Assembly: GCF_001510645.1 (NCBI RefSeq)
Contig: NZ_LMVB01000001.1
Coordinates: 1,168,436 to 1,232,435 of the forward strand
From: Paenibacillus sp. FJAT-29882
GTDB taxonomy: Bacteria; Bacillota; Bacilli; Bacillales; DSM-1321
DNA: 64,000 nucleotides
Reading direction: 5' to 3'
The notes under the pieces: generated by a model
Database searches by the model: none
What the model saw: only the letters and a program-made list of their open reading frames with translations
Told to the model about the DNA's origin: nothing
Shown: in pieces, positions 17,404-26,265 of the stretch
Position numbering within the stretch: position 1 is the first letter of the stretch
Layout of the letters: the number at the start of each line of letters is the position of its first letter
Made by a program: the position numbers and the translations under genes

Positions 17404-18429
17404 TTACCAGCCTCTCTCATACTGTGCGGGTGGTGTGATTTCAGCGTTCAATTCTTGTGCGGCTGTTCGTGGCCAGTATGGGTTTCTGAGCAGCTCACGT
17501 GCAAGAAAAATTAAGTCTGCGCGGTCATTTTGCAGGATTTCCTCTGCATGAATGCTAGAAGTGATTAAGCCGACTGCGCCTGTCGCAATCTCTGCACCAT
17601 GTTTAATGGTTTCACTGAAAGAAACCTGGTAGCCTGGAAATATATGAATGCGGGCAGGTGCTACTGCGCCAGAGCTTACGTCGATTAAATCGACGCCATC
17701 TTCCTTCATCCATTTTACAATTTCGATATACTGCTCGGGAGTCATGCCGCCTTCTAAATAGTCATTGGCTGAGATTCGGATGAATAATGGTCCATCCCAA
17801 ACTTCTTTTACAGCAGTAATTGTTTCTTTTACAATCCGATAACGATTTTCGGCAGAGCCGCCGTATTCGTCCGTTCGTTTGTTACTGATCGGTGATAGAA
17901 ATTGATTGAGCAAATAGCCGTGGGCGCCGTGAAGCTCAATCACTTCAAAGCCTGCTTTCTTGGCGCGTTCTGCTCCTTTTTGAAAAGCGACAACCGTTTC
18001 TTGAATATTTTCTTTGGTCATTTCTTTTGGAGTTTGATAACGATCATTAAACGCAATGGCTGAAGGCGCGATAATTTCTTCTTTAAGTTCAGCTTTACGA
18101 CCGGCATGAGCGATTTGTATCCCGGTTTTCGCTCCTTGTTCTTTTATGAGTGAAACAAGTTCCGATAGTCCTGATACATGCTCATCACTCCAAATACCAA
18201 GATCATTCGGAGAGATTCTTCCTTGTTCTGTCACGGCTGTAGCTTCAACGATAATTAAGCCTACACCTCCGACTGCACGGCTTGTATAGTGGGTCTTATG
18301 CCAGTTTTGCACAATTCCATCTTCATCAGGACAGGAATACATGCACATTGGCGACATCACAATTCTGTTTTTTAAGGTAATATTCTTAATTGTATAAGGT
18401 GAAAATAGTTTAGCACTCATTTTGTTCAA
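17404..18429 (-). CDS. namA: NADPH dehydrogenase, old yellow enzyme family
   Basis: 341-residue FMN enzyme reducing alpha,beta-unsaturated carbonyl compounds, orthologous to B. subtilis YqjM (338 residues). Marks are the N-terminal [37 protein letters not shown] (the conserved HAGR), [33 protein letters not shown] and the exactly conserved C-terminal QYERGW. The YqjM subfamily uses that C-terminal arginine to complete the active site of the neighbouring subunit in its tetramer. It lies downstream of proI on the same strand, 67 bases away, as in B. subtilis apart from yqjN. Confidence 0.96.
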   Translation of the reverse strand: MNKMSAKLFSPYTIKNITLKNRIVMSPMCMYSCPDEDGIVQNWHKTHYTSRAVGGVGLIIVEATAVTEQGRISPNDLGIWSDEHVSGLSELVSLIKEQGAKTGIQIAHAGRKAELKEEIIAPSAIAFNDRYQTPKEMTKENIQETVVAFQKGAERAKKAGFEVIELHGAHGYLLNQFLSPISNKRTDEYGGSAENRYRIVKETITAVKEVWDGPLFIRISANDYLEGGMTPEQYIEIVKWMKEDGVDLIDVSSGAVAPARIHIFPGYQVSFSETIKHGAEIATGAVGLITSSIHAEEILQNDRADLIFLARELLRNPYWPRTAAQELNAEITPPAQYERGW

Positions 18430-18496
18430 CTCCTTGGATTAAGTTATCGCTAGTATATCAACTTCATTTTGATTCTGCCAAAAATTTGATTATCCG

Positions 18497-19348
18497 TTAG
18501 AAATTAAAACTAGAAATCTCCTTTTTTATTTCTTTAGAGATTTCATCACCCATCCGTTTTGCTTGTTCGGTTGCTTCTTCAATACAAGCGATAAAAGCAT
18601 TCTGGACATGAAAGTTTTCTAATACTTTAAGTCCGGCTTCTGTCGTACCTCCAGGTGAGGTTACTTCTTTACGGAGCGTTGCTGGTGTTTTTGGTGATTG
18701 ATTCAGCATTTCTGCTGCTCCTTGAATGGTTTGGATAATCAACTGTTTGGCTGTGACAGGATCAAGGCCGATTTCTTGGGCAGATTTCTCCATTGCTTCC
18801 ACTACGTAGTAAATATAGGCAGGGCCACTGCCTGAAAGACCAGTTACCGCGTCTAATTTGTTTTCCTCGACAACGGACACAGTGCCAATGGATTTGAATA
18901 GTTCAATGGCTATTTGAAGCTGTGCGTTTCCTGCTAGTGAATTAGCGGAAAGAGCAGTAGCCGATAAGCCGACAGCAGCCGAGGTGTTTGGCATGGCCCG
19001 GACAATCGCCATTTTCGTTTCAATAATTTCTTCAAGGCTTGCTAGATTAACACCTGCGGCTACGGAAATGAGCAGCATATTTTCAGTTAAATAGGGGCGG
19101 GCGGCTGTTAACGCAGCAAGTACGTCTTTAGGCTTCACTGCAAGAAGTACTACATCTGCATCAGTTAGAGCAGCTTCAAGAGATGTGTGACCATGCACCC
19201 CATATTGTTGTTTTACATAAGCTAACCGTTCTTGATTTGATTTATTTGCTACTTTAATTTGTGTAGGATTGACTCCGCCTCTTGCAATCATGCCTGATAT
19301 AATCGCTTCTGCCATTGAACCGATGCCGATACATGTGATTTTGTTCAT
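18497..19348 (-). CDS. proI: Pyrroline-5-carboxylate reductase
   Basis: 283-residue NAD(P)H-dependent enzyme for the last step of proline synthesis. It has the nucleotide-binding GIGSMAEAIISGM near residue 6, AVKPKDV near 72, RAMPNTSAAVG near 118 and the substrate loop TGLSGSGPAYIYYVVEAM near 163, followed by LRKEVTSPGGTTEAGL. Start at ATG 19348: AGGAGCG precedes it and the motif begins at residue 6. The longer in-frame extension to 19564 is only the T-box leader read as protein. Expression should rise when uncharged proline tRNA accumulates. Confidence 0.95.
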   Translation of the reverse strand: MNKITCIGIGSMAEAIISGMIARGGVNPTQIKVANKSNQERLAYVKQQYGVHGHTSLEAALTDADVVLLAVKPKDVLAALTAARPYLTENMLLISVAAGVNLASLEEIIETKMAIVRAMPNTSAAVGLSATALSANSLAGNAQLQIAIELFKSIGTVSVVEENKLDAVTGLSGSGPAYIYYVVEAMEKSAQEIGLDPVTAKQLIIQTIQGAAEMLNQSPKTPATLRKEVTSPGGTTEAGLKVLENFHVQNAFIACIEEATEQAKRMGDEISKEIKKEISSFNF

Positions 19349-19376
19349 TTCATTCGCTCCTTTTTTTGAATAAATA

Positions 19377-19620
19377 AAAAAGCCTTTCATCCAATAAAGG
19401 ACGAAAGACATAACTTCCGTGGTACCACCTTCGTTCATCTTTCTTTTTGAAAGATGCAGCTCACAGTCCGTTATCGCCGGACGGACGTCAGGTTTACCTG
19501 ATGGCTCATAAGGGAGGTTCGATAAACAGCGGGTGGTGAAGCCTTGCAGCCTGATGAGCCTCACTCTCTTGCACCATATTTTATGTACTGGTCTTATTCA
19601 TCGCCTACTATTTACATTGT
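19377..19620 (-). promoter_or_regulatory. T-box leader, proline specific
   Basis: On the minus strand the leader contains the T-box sequence AAGGTGGTACCACGG (about 19431-19417), the AAGAGAGTG motif near 19570, and in stem I the specifier region GAA-CCT at 19520-19515, giving the proline codon CCU. The terminator stem GTCTTTCGTCC / GGATGAAAGGC with TTTTTTA (about 19407-19377) overlaps the antiterminator that would form with uncharged tRNA. Regulation of proI by tRNA-Pro is established for Bacillus; the CCU assignment is my reading. Confidence 0.93.
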
Positions 19621-19643
19621 TACAGTCAAAGCACTATGAATAA

Positions 19644-19673
19644 ATTATGATGGAAGTTTCAACTTGTTGTCAA
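19644..19673 (-). promoter_or_regulatory. Sigma-A promoter of the proI T-box transcript
   Basis: Minus-strand TTGACA (19673-19668), 18-base spacer, CATAAT (19649-19644). The spacer contains GAAACTTCCATCA, the left-end core of family A, possibly a relic or chance. Confidence 0.6.
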
Positions 19674-19811
19674 TAGCCATATCTATAATTTTCTGATTGT
19701 TATGCGAAAATAATGACAATGATAGAGCGGAAATGTAAAATATAGACTATATCATTATATTACGATTCGAATGGAAATTTTACATATCTTTTTATTAAAG
19801 GTGGAATTCAC

Positions 19812-20777
19812 ATGACAAGACTTGACGCGGAAATTGAAAAACTATCAATCCCGACTCCTTATGCTGTTGGTGATGTAAATGTTTATGTGATAAAAGGGGA
19901 AGCACTTACACTTGTAGATGCTGGATCAAGAACTCCTGAAGGAAAAGAAGTGTTAGTGAAAAGTCTTCGTGAATTAGGTCTCTTAATAAGTGATTTTGAT
20001 CAAATCGTGCTCACTCATCATCACCCTGATCATGCTGGTGGCATTGATTTTTTTCCTGAACAGGCAACAGTGTTTGGACATGCTTACAATCAAAGATGGC
20101 TTGAATTGACAGAAGAATTCAAAGAGACACTTGACTTGTTTTACTTGAATATTGGAAAGGAACTAGATGTATCCGAAGAGATGATCGCTTCGATGAATAA
20201 TTATCGCGGTTCGGGAAGGTATATTAGTAAGCGTACGGTGCAATCATTTTTGCAAGAAGGAGATGAAATCCCTGGTCTCTCTGGCTTTCGCGTTATTGAA
20301 ACGCCTGGGCATGCCCAAAGTCACATTTCGCTTTACCGGGAAAGTGATGGGGTTATGATTGGCGGGGATCATCTGCTGGACAAAATCTCACCAAATCCTA
20401 TCTTGGAACCACCGATTTCACCTAATGAAAGTCGTCCGGAGCCGTTAAATCAATACAATAATTCTCTTAGGAAGTGGCTCGAGCTTCCCATTTCACTCAC
20501 CCATTCAGGACATGGTAGGGATATTTCCGATACGCATGCATTGATCAACCATAATTTAGCTCGACAGCATGGGCGTGCTATGCAAGTCAAACGAATGCTC
20601 GAAGCTAGGCCTCAAACTGGGTTTGAGATCTGTAAACAGCTTTTTCCGAGAGTATATCAGAGGGAGGTTGGCTTAACGATTTCTGAAACAGTCGGTCAGC
20701 TTGACTATTTAGAGTTTTTAGGTGAAATTAAAAAAGAAGATCAAAACGGGATCTATATGTATTCAGTAAATAGTTGA
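19812..20777 (+). CDS. yqjP: MBL-fold hydrolase YqjP
   Basis: 321-residue metallo-beta-lactamase-fold protein with the metal-binding motif THHHPDHAGG near residues 73-82, further ligands in ETPGHAQSHIS near 173, IGGDHLL near 191 and SLTHSGHG near 230, and a winged-helix-like C-terminal domain. The substrate is unknown; related proteins include glyoxalase II- and lactonase-type hydrolases. AAAGGTGG precedes the start. The SDR gene yqjQ follows after 15 bases, the same pair as in B. subtilis. Confidence 0.85.
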   Translation: MTRLDAEIEKLSIPTPYAVGDVNVYVIKGEALTLVDAGSRTPEGKEVLVKSLRELGLLISDFDQIVLTHHHPDHAGGIDFFPEQATVFGHAYNQRWLELTEEFKETLDLFYLNIGKELDVSEEMIASMNNYRGSGRYISKRTVQSFLQEGDEIPGLSGFRVIETPGHAQSHISLYRESDGVMIGGDHLLDKISPNPILEPPISPNESRPEPLNQYNNSLRKWLELPISLTHSGHGRDISDTHALINHNLARQHGRAMQVKRMLEARPQTGFEICKQLFPRVYQREVGLTISETVGQLDYLEFLGEIKKEDQNGIYMYSVNS

Positions 20778-20792
20778 AAAGAGTGGTGGACA

Positions 20793-21584
20793 ATGAGTAG
20801 ATTACATAATAAATGCGTCGTCGTTACAGGTGCTTCTGGTGGAATTGGTAAAGAAATTGCGAAGCAGGCAGCAGAGCAGGGAGCACGTGTCGTTCTGCTT
20901 GCACGGAATACGGATAAATTAGAGGAGCTAAGGAATGAGCTAAACAGCCAGTATGGAGATGTGGCATATTCGTATACCTTAGACGTTTCAGATATGAAAA
21001 AGATTGTTGAAGTGTTTACAGAGATTTATGCAAACGTTGGAGAAATCGATGTTCTCGTGAATAATGCTGGGTATGGTACTTTTAAAGAAGTCGACGAAAC
21101 AGATACTGACGAAATTCAAGCCATGTTCCGAGTAAATGTAATCGGCTTGATGGCTTGTACGAAAATGGTCGTTCCTGCGATGAAAAGGCGGAAATCCGGT
21201 CATATCATCAATGTTGCTTCCATGGCAGGGAAGATTGCAACGCCAAAGTCTACCCTATATTCTTCAACTAAATTTGCAGTGATTGGCTATTCTAATGCGT
21301 TGCGACTGGAATTATTGCGCGATGGAATTCATGTGACAACTGTTAATCCAGGGCCGATTGCAACAAACTTCTTCGACATTGCCGATGAAGGAGGAACATA
21401 TGTGAAAAATATCGAAAAGTTCATCCTACAGCCAGAATATGTGGCTAATAAAATCGTGTCAGCGATGCTTACGAAAAAACGCGAGATCAATTTACCGCGC
21501 TTCATGAATGCGATTAGTAAGATTCATACACTTTTTCCTAATACGGTAGAAACGCTTGGGAAAAATGCGTTTTTTAAAAAGTAA
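20793..21584 (+). CDS. yqjQ: Short-chain dehydrogenase/reductase YqjQ
   Basis: 263-residue classical SDR oxidoreductase. Cofactor-binding TGASGGIGKEIA is near residue 12, NNAGYGT near 91, the catalytic serine in INVASMAG near 143 and the YSSTK motif near 155, which supplies Tyr and Lys. The sequence VNPGPIATNFF after the active site is typical. The arginine following the first strand (LLARNTDKL) suggests NADPH. It is co-transcribed with yqjP; substrate not known. Confidence 0.88.
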   Translation: MSRLHNKCVVVTGASGGIGKEIAKQAAEQGARVVLLARNTDKLEELRNELNSQYGDVAYSYTLDVSDMKKIVEVFTEIYANVGEIDVLVNNAGYGTFKEVDETDTDEIQAMFRVNVIGLMACTKMVVPAMKRRKSGHIINVASMAGKIATPKSTLYSSTKFAVIGYSNALRLELLRDGIHVTTVNPGPIATNFFDIADEGGTYVKNIEKFILQPEYVANKIVSAMLTKKREINLPRFMNAISKIHTLFPNTVETLGKNAFFKK

Positions 21585-21592
21585 TGGTTGAA

Positions 21593-21638
21593 AGAAGATA
21601 AGACCAGTTTGACTATTCACTGGTCTTATCTTCTTTAT
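21593..21638. terminator. Bidirectional terminator
   Basis: Sixteen-bp stem AGAAGATAAGACCAGT / ACTGGTCTTATCTTCT with U-rich flanks. One arm overlaps the last codons of the convergent holin-like gene. Confidence 0.85.
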
Positions 21639-21957
21639 TCACTTCATTTTTAGGTACAAAACTTCCTTTATATGGGTCCCATTGTTTCCCGGATTTCTTT
21701 TCATTAATTCCGTAGAGTGTATTATGGATTAAATCCCGAAATACCACCGCTGCACCTGTTACAAGGATTCCTTGTACAACAGACGTGATCGCAAATCCAT
21801 AATAAAGCAGACAAGATATTATGGCAAAACTAACCTGAATCCAAGCATAGCTCCATGCTGGAATAAATGGTGTTTGACGCAAAAATAGTCCAATAAAATA
21901 CAAGACGGGAATCAAAATCAATGCGTCATTCCGAATATAGATCGTTAAAAAATCCAT
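21613..21957 (-). CDS. Phage-holin-like membrane protein
   Basis: 114 residues with about three hydrophobic helices (residues 12-27, 33-58, 60-77) and a charged C-terminal tail, resembling the Phage_holin_5_2 / YqxD-type holin-like proteins carried on Bacillus chromosomes. AAGGGAAGAG precedes the ATG. No other phage gene is near, so this is a chromosomal housekeeping or relic holin rather than part of a prophage. The coding end forms one arm of the terminator hairpin. Confidence 0.6.
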   Translation of the reverse strand: MDFLTIYIRNDALILIPVLYFIGLFLRQTPFIPAWSYAWIQVSFAIISCLLYYGFAITSVVQGILVTGAAVVFRDLIHNTLYGINEKKSGKQWDPYKGSFVPKNEVNKEDKTSE

Positions 21958-22021
21958 CTAGCACTCTTCCCTTTCGTATGCTTCTTCTTTTCATTTTCTT
22001 CGTGCGTTAGATCTCCCCTTC

Positions 22022-22045
22022 AAGCACTGATTGAAGTTTCAATTT
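22022..22045 (-). repeat. Family A fragment (left end only)
   Basis: CACTGATTGAAGTTTCAATT is the rc of the family A left end with two differences. It faces away from the second fragment at 22260. Confidence 0.5.
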
Positions 22046-22117
22046 ATTACAATTTATGTATTTCTGTACAACTATGATCTAGTCTTATATGTATAAAACG
22101 AAAGAAAATTCCCCCCA

Positions 22118-22132
22118 CAGGGTCAGACCTTT
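22118..22132 (+). repeat. Family B end fragment
   Basis: CAGGGTCAGACCTTT equals one terminus of the GGTCTGACC family; no partner end is visible within 150 bases. Confidence 0.45.
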
Positions 22133-22259
22133 AAAAATGTCGATGAAATCAAGGCGTGTTAAGTGAATGTAGCTTGGGACATATGACAAAAGATCGCAAC
22201 TAGTATCCTAATATCGCTCATGCAGGAATTGAGATGTATGATTAAGTATTTTATGAAAA

Positions 22260-22310
22260 AAGTCATACTTCCATCAGTGGGGTATTACAGCCTGTTAAAC
22301 CGGGGTAAAG
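22260..22310 (+). repeat. Family A dispersed element, copy 3 (minimal form)
   Basis: ACTTCCATCAGTGGGG joined directly to TATTACAGCCTGTTAAACCG. The entire long interior is missing, which shows that the two ends alone can persist as a roughly 50-bp unit. Confidence 0.75.
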
Positions 22311-22456
22311 TTTCTTTCAGTGGTATATATGGGGATATTTCTTTCCATGCTTTTGTATGTTACATAATGAATGACTAACAGATTACCTGATTTAACAAAA
22401 TGCATAATGCCGACACATTTAGATAGATTGTGATCTGCTAATTTAGCTATCTTTTT

Positions 22457-22471
22457 TTGAAAGCGTTTTCT
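22457..22471 (+). promoter_or_regulatory. Catabolite-responsive element (cre)
   Basis: TTGAAAGCGTTTTCT fits every position of the B. subtilis cre consensus WTGNAANCGNWNNCW. It stands 69 bases before the first gene of the pyrimidine-degradation cluster, so CcpA repression by preferred carbon sources is likely. Confidence 0.7.
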
Positions 22472-22539
22472 GTAGGTGTGGAAAAATCATTCATATATTC
22501 ATAGTGTACATGCATAACATATTTGAGGAGGGGTTACTT

Positions 22540-23430
22540 ATGGCAGATAACGTGAAAATTGGTCTTATTCAAGCTTCGAATGATATGGATGGAAACCAAC
22601 CTGTGGAGGTTCACAAGCAGCAAGCAATTGAAAAGCATATAAAGCTTGTCAGGGAAGCAAAAGAAAAGGGTGCACAAATCATCTGTTTACAAGAGATTTT
22701 TTATGGTCCCTATTTTTGTTCGGAGCAAAATACGAAATGGTATGATGCAGCGGAAGAAATTCCGAACGGCCCAACGACAAAACTTTTTCAGGATTTAGCA
22801 GAAGAATTACATGTAGTTATTGTTTTACCAATCTATGAGAGAGAAGGGATTGCAACATACTATAATACCGCAGCCGTCATAGATGCAGATGGAGCTTATT
22901 TAGGGAAATATCGAAAACAACATATCCCGCATGTAGGAGTTGGAAACGAAGGCTATGGGTTCTGGGAAAAGTTCTATTTTAAACCAGGAAACTTGGGCTA
23001 TCCGGTGTTTGACACTGCGTATGCAAAAGTAGGAGTTTATATTTGCTATGACCGTCATTTTCCAGAAGGTGCGAGAATACTAGGATTAAAAGGAGCTGAA
23101 GTTGTGTTAAATCCATCTGCGACAGTAGCTGGACTTTCCGAATATTTATGGAAGCTTGAACAACCTGCACATGCTGTAGCGAATGGCTATTATCTTGGTG
23201 CCATTAATAGAGTAGGAACAGAAGGGCCATGGAATATGGGGGAATTTTACGGACAATCTTATCTTGTTGATCCAAGAGGGAACTTTGTCGCAATGGGAAG
23301 TCGCGACTGTGATGAAGTAATCATTGGCGAAATGAATAAAAAAATGATACGAGAAGTTCGTGATACATGGCAATTTTACCGAGATCGAAGACCGGAAACG
23401 TATCAAGAAATGTCCGAGTTATTACCATAA
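22540..23430 (+). CDS. Nitrilase-family hydrolase, probable beta-ureidopropionase
   Basis: 296-residue carbon-nitrogen hydrolase with the catalytic triad Glu in CLQEIFYGP (near residue 50), Lys in GKYRKQHIPH (near 123) and Cys in YICYDRHFPEGA (near 170). YDRHFPEGAR and QSYLVDPRGN are typical of N-carbamoyl-beta-alanine / N-carbamoylputrescine amidohydrolases. Start at ATG 22540 after GAGGAGGGG, not at 22504. Leading the preTA-hydantoinase genes, it is expected to hydrolyse N-carbamoyl-beta-alanine to beta-alanine, CO2 and ammonia, the third step of reductive pyrimidine breakdown. Confidence 0.88.
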   Translation: MADNVKIGLIQASNDMDGNQPVEVHKQQAIEKHIKLVREAKEKGAQIICLQEIFYGPYFCSEQNTKWYDAAEEIPNGPTTKLFQDLAEELHVVIVLPIYEREGIATYYNTAAVIDADGAYLGKYRKQHIPHVGVGNEGYGFWEKFYFKPGNLGYPVFDTAYAKVGVYICYDRHFPEGARILGLKGAEVVLNPSATVAGLSEYLWKLEQPAHAVANGYYLGAINRVGTEGPWNMGEFYGQSYLVDPRGNFVAMGSRDCDEVIIGEMNKKMIREVRDTWQFYRDRRPETYQEMSELLP

Positions 23431-23540
23431 TAAATGAATTTTCAAATGGGAGCTTTACATCATATGGGTAGTAAAACCCTTTCTATTATAAGGGTGAAAA
23501 AGTAGGTAGTAAGGATCTTCTCTAAAGGGAGGTTGTTATT

Positions 23541-24914
23541 GTGAGTAACGTAAATCAAGTAAGAATTTCAGTTGAAAATTTAAGTAGGAATTTTCAAGAA
23601 GTTCATCCTGGGTTAACGAAACAGGAAGCAATGGAAGAATCGAATCGTTGTCTCTATTGTTACGATGCTCCGTGTATTACTGCTTGCCCAACAGGAATTG
23701 ATATTCCGACATTCATTAAAAAAATTGCATCAGGGAATGTGTTAGGGTCGGCCAAAACGATTATGACGGCGAACCCGATTGGGGCAAGCTGTGCTCGTGT
23801 ATGTCCGACTGAAGAATTATGTGAAGGTGCTTGTGTACTAAACCATTCCACAAAACCAATCATGATTGGCAACTTACAGCGCTATGCAACAGACTGGGCG
23901 ATACAAAATGAGCAGATTTTGTTCCAACCAGGTAAGAAGAACGGTAAAACAGTCGCCATTATTGGTGGAGGTCCAGCTGGCTTGGCTAGTGCCCGGGAAC
24001 TTGGACGATTAGGCTATGACGTTACTATTTTTGAAGCAGAAGAAAAAGCGGGTGGATTAAACACGTATGGCATTGTTTCATTCAGGCTCCCTAAAGAAAT
24101 CTCTTATTGGGAAGTAAAGCAAGTAGAAAGCTTACATGTGAGAATTCGTACAAATACGCGAGTAGGTAAAGATATATCAGTAGAAGCAATCCTTGAAAAC
24201 TATGACATTGTTGTTCTAGCAATTGGCATGTCTAGTGTTCCAGATATAGGGGTTAGCGGGGAAGATTTAGCTGGTGTGTATGATGCGATTGAATTTGTAA
24301 AAGAAACGAAAACAAAACCTATTTCCAACCAGTTTCTCAAAAAACGAGTCGCTGTGATCGGAGCAGGCAATACAGCGATTGATGGAGCTACTTGTTCCGT
24401 TCGTCTTGGTGCTGCAAATGTAAAAGTTTTATACAGACGGACAATCGAAGAAATGACAGCTTACGAGTTTGAATATGAATTTGCGAAACAAGATGGTGTT
24501 GAATTTAGATGGCTTACTGCTCCAAAACGAATCATTGGCGACGGGCAGGGGCATGTAAAGGAAATCGAATGTATCAAGATGGAATTAGGTGAGCCTGGAG
24601 AAGATGGTCGCCGCCGTCCAGTTCCAATTGAAGGTTCTGAATTCACACTTGAAGTCGATGCGGTTATCAAAGCAATTGGACAATCAAGATATGTAGACCT
24701 AATTGAGGAATTTGCGTTAGAGCATAATGGTGGAGTTATCAAAATTGATCACAACACCTTTCAGACATCTAATGAGAAGGTGTTTGCATGTGGCGATGTG
24801 ATTTTTGGAAAAGGGCAGGGCGAAGCAATGGTTGTATCAGCTGCGCAGCAAGGAAAAGAAACAGCCCATGCCATTCATAAATCATTGTTTCATTCTGTTA
24901 CAGAAACATCATAA
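23541..24914 (+). CDS. preT: NAD-dependent dihydropyrimidine dehydrogenase subunit PreT
   Basis: 457-residue flavoprotein supplying electrons to PreA. The N-terminal iron-sulfur domain has CLYCYDAPCITACP (residues 32-45) and CARVCPTEELCEGAC (near 83-97). The FAD site IIGGGPAGLASARELGRLG is near 137, the NAD(P) site AVIGAGNTAIDGA near 272 and the C-terminal flavin contact FACGDVIFGKGQGEA near 415. It is the first step of uracil/thymine reduction. GTG start; GGGAGG upstream. PreA follows 35 bases later. Confidence 0.95.
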   Translation: MSNVNQVRISVENLSRNFQEVHPGLTKQEAMEESNRCLYCYDAPCITACPTGIDIPTFIKKIASGNVLGSAKTIMTANPIGASCARVCPTEELCEGACVLNHSTKPIMIGNLQRYATDWAIQNEQILFQPGKKNGKTVAIIGGGPAGLASARELGRLGYDVTIFEAEEKAGGLNTYGIVSFRLPKEISYWEVKQVESLHVRIRTNTRVGKDISVEAILENYDIVVLAIGMSSVPDIGVSGEDLAGVYDAIEFVKETKTKPISNQFLKKRVAVIGAGNTAIDGATCSVRLGAANVKVLYRRTIEEMTAYEFEYEFAKQDGVEFRWLTAPKRIIGDGQGHVKEIECIKMELGEPGEDGRRRPVPIEGSEFTLEVDAVIKAIGQSRYVDLIEEFALEHNGGVIKIDHNTFQTSNEKVFACGDVIFGKGQGEAMVVSAAQQGKETAHAIHKSLFHSVTETS

Positions 24915-24949
24915 TCCAAAACACATCTTACTAATAAGGAGCTAAAATC

Positions 24950-26227
24950 ATGGCTGATTTACGTATTAATCTAGCAGGTATTGAATCCCCCAATCCATTT
25001 TGGTTAGCCTCTGCTCCTCCAACCAATTCAGGGTATCAAGTCCAACGTGCATTTGAAGCTGGTTGGGGAGGAGCCGTATGGAAGACATTGGGTGATCCGA
25101 TATTAAATGTTACATCGCGTTTTGCAGCGGTTAGCTTCAATGGCCAAAGAGTAGCAGGTTTTAACAATATCGAATTAATCACCGATCGACCGCTGGAAGT
25201 AAACCTAAAGGAAATATATGAAACAAAAAAGCGGTTTCCCAATCACACCATCATCGCATCACTGATGGTTGAACCTAGCCAAGAAAAATGGCATGAAATT
25301 GTCAAAAAGGTAGAAGACGTGGGAGTAGACGGGTTAGAGCTGAACTTTGGCTGTCCTCATGGCATGGCTGAAAGAGGGATGGGCTCTGCTTCAGGTCAGG
25401 TACCAGAATTAGTGGAAAAACAAACGTATTGGGCGAAGGAAGCCGCAAAAACCCCTGTAATCGTTAAGCTGACACCGAATATAACAGATATTACGGTTAC
25501 GGCCGAAGCCGCCGTAAAAGGTGGCGCTGATGCGATTAGCATGATCAATACGATTAACAGTTTAGCAGGGGTTGATATTGATTCTTGGAATACCATCCCA
25601 CATGTTGGCGGAATAGGAGCACATGGTGGTTATTGTGGACCTGCTGTCAAACCGATTGCCCTTCATATGGTTGGCGAGTGTGCGAGAAATCCTCGAATTA
25701 ATATCCCGATATCTGGAATAGGAGGAATCTCTAACTGGAAAAATGCTGTTGAATTTCTGTTAATGGGTGCAACTAGTGTACAAGTTTGTACAGCGGCTAT
25801 GCACCATGGTTTTAGAATCGTAGAAGATATGATTGAAGGATTGGATCACTACTTAGATGAAAGAGGAATTGCCTCAGTAATGGACTTGGTAGGAAAGTCT
25901 GTAGAGAAATATTCAAATTGGGGCGATCTCGATCTGAACTATAAAGTCGTTGCACAAATTAACAATGATATATGTATTAATTGTAATAAATGCCATATTG
26001 CTTGTGAAGATACGTCACACCAATGTATCGACATGTTGAAAGATCCCTCGGGAAACAGCTTATTAAAAGTTAGAGAAGAGGACTGTGTTGGCTGTAATTT
26101 ATGTGCAATCGTATGTCCAGTGGATGGTGCAATTGACATGATTGAAATACCAAGTGGACTGCCACCAATGACCTGGAATGAACGCCAAGCAGCACTGGGT
26201 GTAGTTTCATGTGAATCGAATAAATAA
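24950..26227 (+). CDS. preA: NAD-dependent dihydropyrimidine dehydrogenase subunit PreA
   Basis: 425-residue FMN enzyme reducing the pyrimidine ring. A dihydroorotate-dehydrogenase-like barrel occupies residues 1 to about 320 and is followed by a ferredoxin-like domain with two [4Fe-4S] motifs (CINCNKCHIACEDTSHQC and CVGCNLCAIVCPVDGA). The active-site loop is NFGCPHGMAERGMGSASGQ; the position of the catalytic cysteine in mammalian dihydropyrimidine dehydrogenase is Ser148 here. LTPNITDIT and the FMN-phosphate site GIGGISNWKNAVEF are present. It pairs with PreT. Confidence 0.95.
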   Translation: MADLRINLAGIESPNPFWLASAPPTNSGYQVQRAFEAGWGGAVWKTLGDPILNVTSRFAAVSFNGQRVAGFNNIELITDRPLEVNLKEIYETKKRFPNHTIIASLMVEPSQEKWHEIVKKVEDVGVDGLELNFGCPHGMAERGMGSASGQVPELVEKQTYWAKEAAKTPVIVKLTPNITDITVTAEAAVKGGADAISMINTINSLAGVDIDSWNTIPHVGGIGAHGGYCGPAVKPIALHMVGECARNPRINIPISGIGGISNWKNAVEFLLMGATSVQVCTAAMHHGFRIVEDMIEGLDHYLDERGIASVMDLVGKSVEKYSNWGDLDLNYKVVAQINNDICINCNKCHIACEDTSHQCIDMLKDPSGNSLLKVREEDCVGCNLCAIVCPVDGAIDMIEIPSGLPPMTWNERQAALGVVSCESNK

Positions 26228-26265
26228 AACTGGATATTCAAATTATTATAAATTGGAGGATACTT

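Noticed and set aside
19349..19564. 72-residue N-terminal extension of ProI
   Set aside because: It translates the T-box leader and terminator; the true start at 19348 has a good ribosome binding site.
21613..21957. Prophage suggested by a holin-like gene
   Set aside because: Single gene, no integrase, capsid or lysis partner nearby.
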